A DNA stretch of 64,000 nucleotides from positions 6,014,001-6,078,000 of the forward strand of contig BTRK01000004.1 of the NCBI GenBank assembly GCA_036245805.1, written 5' to 3'. This DNA is from Pristionchus mayeri. Taxonomy: Eukaryota; Nematoda; Chromadorea; Rhabditida; Neodiplogasteridae. The notes beneath the pieces are model-generated. The model had not been told where the DNA came from. It was given only the letters and a program-made list of their open reading frames with translations, and did no database searches. Positions 56,971-64,000 of this stretch are shown here, one piece after another (position 1 is the first letter of the stretch; the number at the start of each line of letters is the position of its first letter). The translations under genes were made by a program, and so were the position numbers.

Positions 56971-59746
56971 AATGGTTCGTAGTTGTGCGCTTTGTGGATC
57001 ATCGGGCGCTAATGGGGGAATGCGTAGTTTCCCGGCGAATTCGCTGCCCCATAAACAAGAATGGTGGGTTGATCGACTTGCGCTCCCTCCTGATAAGAGA
57101 GCGGACATGCTTCACATGTACCGTGATCGCATGGGCGCCACTTCTCCTTTACGAATCTTGTGGTGCGGAGTACACTTCGGCGATGACGGCAATCCCATCG
57201 AAGTGAGAAACCATAGCATTTCTAGTAGGGGCAGCCTGTAACAATGTCCGCTGAATTATAGTGCAGAAGAGAAGCCCCTTGCTCGCCCACTATGCCTCGC
57301 CTTATTCGTAACAACAGCCAGACAGACAGATCAAGTAACTTTTTAATCGATGGGAATGAGTGAGGGAGATACATATCGAAGGGATGAATCACAAGGGATG
57401 AAACAGAAATAATAAGAATAACATCTGAAAACTCATCGAGCGGAGCCTCTCGATGATGCTCGTAGAGGCGAGACCGATGGGGAATCCCTCCCTCCACTCT
57501 CACGCATCGCATCACTTGCCACCAATGACCCTAGTGGCGACTCGTTTCCTCCACTGTCGAGAGATTCATCAACAAGTGCTCCCACAGTGCCTCGCTTAGC
57601 ATCCATGGTGAATCAGTTTAGTCGATTGGGGTTAGCATAGCTTTATTCAGAATTCTTTCGAGTGTCCATCACAGGAGTCGGAGTACAGAACAGAAATGGT
57701 CAGCAATAAATATCAACGAATGTACATTATTATCCGATTTTTACATGAATATCTACAGGAGTCGTCTCAACAAACAGTCGATTCTACCGAGTCGATAGAC
57801 TACGCTCTCCCTGATCTGCCCCCATACTTGCTCATCTCCTCCTCTTCCCTCCTCAATCTGTTCGTCCGCTGCCCTTCTTGTGGTGATCCCTCCATCAACT
57901 CCATCTCGTTCTCCACTCACGGATCGGTCGTAGTCCTGAAGTGGAAGTGCGATAAGTGTGTAAACTCATCCTGGCCCTCTCAACCCCGTCTCTGTGGCCG
58001 ATTCTACGAAGGCAATGCAAAGATAGCCACTGCAGCCCACACGACTGGATTGTCGCTCCCGGTATTTACCTTTACAACATTTTGAAATTCTCACCTGCAT
58101 GTGGCTCAGCGACTGGCCGAGTTTGGTGACGTCCTCGGATTGGCCCTTCCCGCTCCTCGTACAGAGTACGACCTCCTCTCGAAGCTCGTGCTGCCTGCAG
58201 TAGACATTGTCTACGAAAGACACATGAGACAAGTAAAGAGTATTGTTCGAAATGTTGCAAGGGTAAGTAACTAAACATTGCGGATTAATTGAACAACTGT
58301 AAAGCGAGTAGATCTATTTTCCAGTCGTTTTATCTACATATAACTGCTCAACAGCTACTATATTTGAATATTATTCTATATTAATCACTACTTACATAAG
58401 CTTATTATTATCCTACCTAACACCTTACGCCATAGGTGTCCACGCCGGCGGCAACAGGGCAGTACCAAGCGCCGCCCCAAATTTGGGGCGGTGCGCAAAT
58501 ATGTAAAAATAGATATTCATGGTGAAAATCGAGAGGTAGGACACAGCTGGTCAAGTAACGTACAAAATCGACTCTACAGTACCCCCGGGTACCGTATCTC
58601 ACTACCGTAATCCCGATTATCACAAACTGACTTTATTTTCAAAAAGTTAGAGTACCGTACCCAAGAAACTACCATAGCAAATTTCCTTGGTTCAAACATT
58701 TTTCTAAAAATCCAAAATCTAGCTTAAAATTGTTGTAATGTATCCTTCCGCATCTCCAATTACTGTATAAGCATTTTATAATCGATTTAAAAATTTTAGA
58801 AAAATGTTTGACAATTTTTGAAAACTGTTTGACCCAAGGAACTGGATTACTGTAATTACTTTGGTACTGTAGAATTGATTGGGTACTGTTCCAGAACTTT
58901 TCGAAAAAAATAAAGCTAGTTTGCGATAATCGGGTTACGGTAATGGTATACTGTATCCGGGGGTACTGTAGAGTCGATTAGGTACGGTACTCTAACTTTT
59001 TTTGAAAATAAAGTCAGTTAGTGAGAATCGAGGGTTACGGTAGTTAGATACAGTATCCAGTGGTACTCTAGGATCGATTGGGTACGGTACTTAGTCTTGA
59101 CCTACCTATGGATTTTTACATGCTTGCGCACTCAGTACCCTTCTGTCGCCGCTGGCGTTGACATTTATGCCTTACGCCGTTGTTGTTAGGTTACAGTATC
59201 TCTTAACTAGGCGTTACAGTGACACGCTAGAGCTTTATTAATTAATAATAAATCTGGAAACTAACTTGAAGAGGAGAGGAATCGACCTCTCGATCGACGG
59301 GCGCTACAGTAGGCCCGGCTTCACCGCTCTGAACGGGACGATCTCCTTCATCGACCTAGAAACGAATCAAGTTCTGCTGGTTGTAAATATGCACAAGTAT
59401 ATGAGAGGCATCGGTATACATAATCTAAATAATGATATGACACGACTCATTCAGATGGGATCAGTGGGAGGATGGAGAAGGAAGGAGTGAGGGTGGGGCT
59501 GAAGAAGTTGTTAGCGATGCTGTACGAGGTGATTTCACGTTTTTTTGGAATGCAAAGTGAACTTGGTGGAGACACTCATGCATGACAATGGGGTGGGTGG
59601 TTAGAACAACATGCTTGTAGATTCGGTCGGTGAGCACGGACAATGATGCCAAGATAGGGAAGATGCTTAGAGATGACTTCAAGGCCATCAAGCATCTTCT
59701 CGACTTCTGGCATCTTGTCAAAGGGATCAACCATGACCTGAGAGAG
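56971..59746 (+). CDS. THAP-type zinc finger with transposase-like core
   Basis: Exon 1 (56971-57202) starts MVRSCALCGSSGANGGMRSF and shows a THAP-like C2CH layout: C-x2-C, FP, W, and CGVHFGDDG (C-x2-H-F). An exon near 57696-58061 has LFVRCPSCGDPS, WKCDKC, NSSWPSQPRLCG and HTTGLSLP. 58110-58232 has LGLALPAPRTEYDLL and LPAVDIVYERH. 59272-59379 has DLSIDGRYSRPGFTALNG and FIDLETNQVLLV; a further piece ending at 59592 has VNLVETLMHDNG; 59621-59746 has STDNDAKIGKML and IKHLLDFWHLVKGI. Exons from 58110 on agree in phase 0. I recall GDGRCDSPG ... TD ... H.D.WH.~K from uncharacterised animal and nematode proteins; the conserved D residues suggest an RNase-H-fold transposase or a domesticated copy. 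Continuation past 59746 and the link between the THAP exon and the rest are inferred. Confidence 0.6.
58427..59170. repeat. Foldback element VI with GTACCGTA motifs
   Basis: GCCATAGGTGTCCACGCC at the left pairs with GGCGTTGACATTTATGCC at the right; inner arms are built from TACAGTACCCCCGGGTACCG, TTTCAAAAAGTTAGAGTACCG and their complements. One arm carries an extra half-copy (58980-59110). It lies in the intron between THAP-gene exons ending 58232 and starting 59272. Confidence 0.82.
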
Positions 59747-59899
59747 GTGATTACATGTAGAACAATTTAAAAGTCGTTAGAAGAACATGCAACAATTGGA
59801 CATTGTGACGGAAGAAGGACACGAGAGCCTAGAGTTTCACATGTTCCCTTGACTCACGACCGACAAGTGATAATTGGAGAGTGCCACACTGTTTTTGTA

Positions 59900-61025
59900 G
59901 TGGAAGATCACGGGCGCGCACCAGTCTCCAGCGCCAGCTTGATGAATCCTGTGTGGAATTTGTCACAGTATATCCCGTTGGTCAGAATTATGGCTAGCTG
60001 ACGGGGGAGGAATATGAAATATGAGTACCTTTCGCTTGTTGAGTGTGAGCACGTGCTTGTCGGGATTGACATGGAGTGCCTCCTCTGCTCCTCTCACCAG
60101 CAACACTGCTGTCTGTCCATTGCGACGATCGCTCAACACGTACCTGCATAATATTTTTTGGGAAGCCTGTGTATGGTTGACTCCTGAGCCTGGCTACCAG
60201 GGGAAAATCATGCACCACTATTTAAAGAAAAATATCATGTCACGCTCTAAATTAATGTTATCTAACGCCCACGAAAATAGGTCAAATATTATTTCAGAAA
60301 ATGACAGAATGGGGTTTAATTAGGTTTAATTAACTAGAATAATTAATAAAATAGAACTATAATATTAGAACCAGGGGGAAGCTGCATAGTAGCAGGATGA
60401 GTAGCCTGATCATGCCTACTCTCTCACTCGTTCTGTTTAATTATTTGAACTGGAATAATGGAATAATGATCAGGTCACGCGCATTTAAATAAATTCGGTG
60501 TATATTTTTTTGCAGGCACTCCATAGTTAAACGATTCGGAAGTGATAGAAACACTCACTTGATGAAGTAGCCAGTGAACCACTTGTGGATGCGCAGATTG
60601 AGGAAGTAGCGAGAGGCGTACGCTCCTGTCAAAGGGAAAGACGACGGTAACGGTCAACTGGTGAATGAACGAAATTTCGATAGTCAGCGTACCCTTGTAC
60701 GGCGTGTCCCAGTCCCATCACAGCCAGACGCCGTACTTTGTGACCACGAGCGAGTAGCCGTTGAGGAGCTGCAAAGTGGAGGTTACAATTGCGACACGTA
60801 CACAAGAGGAAATTCAAAAGTAGCTGCTATAACTGTTCTTACCATCCATCCGAAGAGGAGTAGAATGAGTGCAGACGTCACGAAGGTCGCCCAGAAGTGG
60901 TAGAGAACGCCGTGGGTCTGAATGGGGGAATGCAATCACTAATTATTGAAAGAATGACTGACCTGTAGTCGTCGCTCCCACGGGAGGCGCATCGGCGCCA
61001 ACTCAACGCCCAGTACGGTAGTCAT
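59900..61025 (-). pseudogene. DGAT2/MOGAT-family acyltransferase, dead copy
   Basis: Exon 1 (61025-60963): MTTVLGVELAPMRLPWERRLQ, the family's AP ... P-x-E-R-R-L-Q start. Exon 2 (60917-60843): HFWATFVTSALILLLFGWM (TM). Exon 3 (60768-60693): LLNGYSLVVTKYGVWL, then TGA at 60718-60720, then WDWDTPYKG. Exon 4 (60625-60559): ASRYFLNLRIHKWFTGYFIK. Exon 5 (60143-60029): GQTAVLLVRGAEEALHVNP and LNKRK. Exon 6 (from 59948): GFIKLALETGA. Phases hold through exon 5 and slip before exon 6. The exon with the catalytic HPHG motif, expected between exons 4 and 5, is absent from 60144-60558. Family members acylate mono- or diacylglycerol at the ER to make triglyceride; this copy cannot. Confidence 0.78.
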
Positions 61026-61207
61026 CTTGAGAAGATATTAGCGATTACGAGGCTTTCCGGAGCCACATAATTCCTAAAGTTCCAGTACTTTCATTTGCAA
61101 ATCGTACCCCTAGAAAATATAAGCACAATAGCTGTATACAATTCCTGAAGTGTTTGGCTCGCGAAAAATAGAGAGGGCGGGAGAAAGCGCGCGTAAAGAA
61201 GTGACTT

Positions 61208-61374
61208 CGGTTTTTCAACGCAGGATGCGCGCCACTTTTGCGAAGCGGCGCCGCCACGCACTCCTCGTTTCACATACTCTCGTCGTGGATACTCGGAGAG
61301 AAAGAGTGTGCGAACGAGGAGTGTGTGGTCGCGCCGCTTCGCAAAAGTGGCGCGCATCCTGCGTTGAAAAACCG
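61208..61374. mobile_element. Perfect palindromic MITE, GC-rich
   Basis: CGGTTTTTCAACGCAGGATG at 61208 and CATCCTGCGTTGAAAAACCG at ~61374 frame arms of >60 bp that include GCGCGCCACTTTTGCGAAGC and its complement. The loop is about 40 bp. It lies just upstream of the acyltransferase start. Confidence 0.9.
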
Positions 61375-62746
61375 GAGGACGAATCGAGTGATTACAAAAC
61401 ATGCGAACCTGTGCCTAAGTGAGGAGGGGAGAAATTTCCTCGAACATTAATATTTAAGTTACAAAGCTAAGATATGTATTCAAACAGACAATAATTTTAA
61501 TACAAGGAAAAGTAAATATACCTGGCGGTTCCTTCCGTTTGGCCGCGATCAACATTTTGCGTGGACGGCCTGTTTCTCGCTGCCATCTTCCACCTCAATT
61601 TACGATATAAATAGGAGCGTAAATAGATGCAATGACGATACGAAACAAAATGCTGATGAGGAATAACGAGAAAAGTGGAACATACTTGGAACTAGTGTGT
61701 GCTTACTAATAAAAAGAACACGCGACCTCTAGCTGTAGTTTAAATGAAAGGAATAGTCATCACTGCGGTAGGTCGAAAGTGATGCTTACGAGGAATAAGT
61801 AAAGCAAATCACTGGTCTTATTATCAGTAAATGCGGCATGATAAAAAAACATACATTTACAAGAATTTACGGGTAAAACAGGTTTGTTGCTGTTCATGCA
61901 CGTGCTGATTGTATTGCCTGGGCAAGCTTAGACAAAGCTACAACTGTATAAATCATATATACACAACAAATAAGGACGAAAAAAGGAAAACTCGAAGTCG
62001 CGACTGTGGAGACAAGCAGGCTAAATATATTTTACTGGTTTTAGTGGCATTGATCATTTTTTTACTATCGATAGCGTCGGGATCGGCTAAACCACGCCCT
62101 TCCGGGATCCTACCGTAACCCGCATTGTACGAACGCGAATAAATCGTTGCTCTTTTTTATTTTTATATTTTTTTCTTCGATTTTGCTTTATTTTCACATT
62201 AATTAACTTGAAATAAAATTAAATAATAATTTTGAGAAATATATTTTTTCACCACGAATTATCTTTAAAGACTCCATGCCCGAAAGAAAGAGGTGAAGCG
62301 AAGGTTGCACAACACCCACGATTGCTGAGTGTTTTTCCATATCGTCTCACTGATAAACGCCTTTCAACCCATACAAAATCAGAAAAGAAACGGTTCACTA
62401 TTCATTCTATATGCATATTTACACAATTGTGAGCCATGTGAAATGAGTCTTTACGAAATTGAAAATTTCGTAAGGACTACTAATACTTGATAGGGATTGT
62501 CGTTACTCCCGAATCGTCCATTTGTCTACCATTTGTAGTTGATTGCGTATGACCAGCTGCAATTTGAAACAATATATTATATTTTCTATATCAACTAAGC
62601 AAAATTCGGTTTACGCAATTTGGAAATACAAAAAAATCTACTAGGTTAAAGTATTGCGAGATTCTAGGTAAATGATTGTGAAACTCGTACAGTCCAGCCC
62701 CTACAGGTGAAAAAGACAAATAGATAAAAATGCAATGGATACTCAC
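61375..62746. other. Intergenic or intronic, nothing firm
   Basis: A hydrophobic stretch YILLVLVALIIFLLSIASG (~62020-62080) sits in a short open frame ending GILP at ~62118, with no recognised context. The remaining sequence is AT-rich. The last exon of the acyltransferase-3 gene should lie here but was not found. Confidence 0.35.
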
Positions 62747-63555
62747 CATTTACCGTGTTCCCAGGACGATGCAAATTTCCATTTGAAATTAAGTGCTCCA
62801 GAGCGATGCCTGAAATGTGCGCAACTGATAATGATACACATTCCATATTTGTCGTAGAGAAGATTACTAATATGCGACAGGGCGATTCGAAACAATATCG
62901 AAAATGAAAAAAAATATTAGTATCTTCTAGTGATGCCAAAACGGCGCGCGCTCTCCTAGTTTCACACGCTCTCTCGCCGGTCAGACAGAGCGAGAGAGCG
63001 CGTGAAACGAGGAGAGCGCGCGCCGTTTTGGCATCACTAGTACCTTCCAGTTTTGCAAGTGGAACCTCCACCAGGCAACTCCAAACATACGCGAGGGCAT
63101 AGCTCAGAAAAACTGCCGGAACTGACACCGTTAGATACTGCAAACAACTCTGGTTTCTTCCAACCAGTAGGTGGGCAACTCCCCACCCACTGGTCAGGGC
63201 ACTGGTTACCAACTGCACAGGGCACTGGCTAACCAGTGGTTAGCCTAAACTCCGCCCACTCCAACTGGTTAACCACTGGTCAAAAACGGCTAACCACTGG
63301 TTGACCAGTGCCCTGACCAGTTGGCAACCAGTGCCCTGACCAGTGGCTGGGGAGTTGCCCACCTACTGGTTAGAAGAAACCAGAGAATATTCGATGTGTC
63401 TATGAAGGGACGGCATACCGTGTTAAAGAGCGAAATAAAGTGAGGAGGTCGGTCGGCCAAATTGAAGAGGACGAATTTATGGCCGAGGAATGCGCCATAG
63501 GAGAGACGGCCGAGCGGATACCACAGTGGATGTTCGAGAAGGGATTTTACTAGGC
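62747..63555 (-). CDS. nrf-6-like acyltransferase-3 membrane protein, 3' exons
   Basis: Three consecutive exons join in phase: 63555-63419 (VKSLLEHPLWYPLGRLSYGAFLGH, the L-S-Y ... Y/F-L-x-H motif of acyltransferase-3 proteins), 63137-63044 (LTVSVPAVFLSYALAYVWSCLVEVPLAKLE, last TM with the V-E-x-P ... L-E signature) and 62809 to ~62747 (GIALEHLISNG). Nematode members (nrf-6/ndg-4 type) are multipass proteins acting in lipid or drug handling in gut and hypodermis; this is family knowledge. The 5' exons would be beyond 63560 on the minus strand but were not found in the remaining 440 bp. Both introns here are largely foldback DNA. Confidence 0.72.
62927..63040. mobile_element. Perfect hairpin MITE at a splice donor
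   Basis: CTAGTGATGCCAAAACGGCG to CGCCGTTTTGGCATCACTAG, with ~49-bp arms around GCCGGTCAGACAG. Its right end is 3 bp inside the intron that starts at 63043 (GGAAG, then GTACTAG). Confidence 0.9.
63148..63385. mobile_element. Foldback MITE filling an intron
   Basis: CTCTGGTTTCTTCCAACCAG to CTACTGGTTAGAAGAAACCAGAG; the stem repeats AACCAGTGG/CCACTGGTT several times. It occupies 238 of the 281 bp between exons 63419 and 63137. It is related to 31361-31528. Confidence 0.9.
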
Positions 63556-63820
63556 CTGGGAGTGAAGTTTGGAATTAGAGTTCGATAAGGGCCTTCGTAT
63601 CATCATGTGCCACCTCTCTAAAGTATTGGAAATGAAGATACGAAGGTCCGCTTATCGAAATCTATTTAGAATGTTACTATTATGTTGGCAGGAAAGTCTT
63701 TGTCCATGGGTTTGTTCTTACACTGCTCGTCGCAAGTGCACTTTGGTGTTCCCTCGTCCCTAGCGAAAATCAGTAAGAGGCCCTTATCGTAAACAACTCC
63801 CCATCCCCTTCCCTTCAGTC

Positions 63821-64000
63821 AGATCCTAGTAGAGCAAAGATGTGCATTCCTGGTGCCACCCTCTTCCGGCATGCTCTGTTTTACCTCTATCTATCCTACA
63901 CAACGATGAAGGATTCGGAGATTCTACTGAAGAATGTTTATCACACACCTACCTCCTCTGCAACACCTTCAGGAATTGGATCCATCGCTTCGAAGAATAG
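63821..64000 (+). CDS. Unidentified open exon running off the window
   Basis: After an acceptor CTTCCCTTCAG (63811-63820) a frame stays open for 60 codons: SDPSRAKMCIPGATL, FRHALFYLYLSYTTMKDSEILL, then a Ser/Thr/Pro stretch. No motif recognised. It could be an exon of a plus-strand gene continuing to the right. Confidence 0.35.

Noticed and set aside
62664..63218. Single 184-codon membrane protein on the minus strand
   Set aside because: The frame reads through two hairpin MITEs; the spliced three-exon acyltransferase-3 model explains the conserved part better.

Overview
The window reads as nuclear DNA of a nematode, most likely a diplogastrid such as Pristionchus. Genes are split by many very short introns (often 33-60 nt), at least one start is preceded by a TTTTTTTTCAG trans-splice-type acceptor, most host genes are nematode-specific 7TM chemoreceptors (Srd, Str, Srg/Srv-like and a large Srh/Sri-like group), and the DNA is crowded with mariner, BEL/Pao and foldback elements. 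The species is inferred; gene families were recognised by reading motifs, without database searches.

Layout. 1-2349: a foldback element with tRNA-like modules in its arms. 4.1-17.05 kb (minus): one Srh/Sri-like receptor whose intron 1 holds an 11.3-kb nest: a 1.76-kb foldback containing a young non-autonomous LTR element (6286-9614), a dead mariner (10167-11397) and a rearranged BEL/Pao element (11530-16500) with an inverted duplication that copied part of the receptor's own exon 1. 17-20.1 kb: intergenic, partly paralogous to 2.4-3.6 kb. 20.1-25.9 kb: a 5.7-kb element with ~570-bp terminal inverted repeats that carry tRNA-like modules; inside is one 11-exon minus-strand gene joining a Gag-like exon to zinc motifs and an RNase-H-like core with a QD ... 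DNAG ... SFSEAQ signature. 26-28.9 kb: a plus-strand receptor split by a second mariner. 30.1-32.7 kb: a near-intact srd gene. 32.9-39.2 kb: two related foldbacks around a broken Srg/Srv-like receptor and a small ORF. 39.8-52 kb: four Srh/Sri-like receptors in alternating orientation, most with frame breaks. 52.4-54.1 kb: a Str receptor. 57-59.75 kb: a THAP-type zinc-finger gene with a second, different transposase-like core. 59.9-61.0 kb: a dead DGAT2/MOGAT acyltransferase. 62.7-63.6 kb: 3' exons of an nrf-6/acyltransferase-3 gene. 63.8-64 kb: an unidentified open exon entering from the left and leaving the window.

Theme. Chemoreceptor and enzyme introns here repeatedly serve as landing sites for foldbacks and MITEs (TTAA-flanked, 8-bp-TSD and palindromic types). 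The two strongest candidates for little-described biology are the TIR element at 20.1-25.9 kb and the THAP gene at 57-59.75 kb. Exon boundaries are given by eye from GT/AG (and some GC/AG) sites and phase, so each can be off by a few bases.
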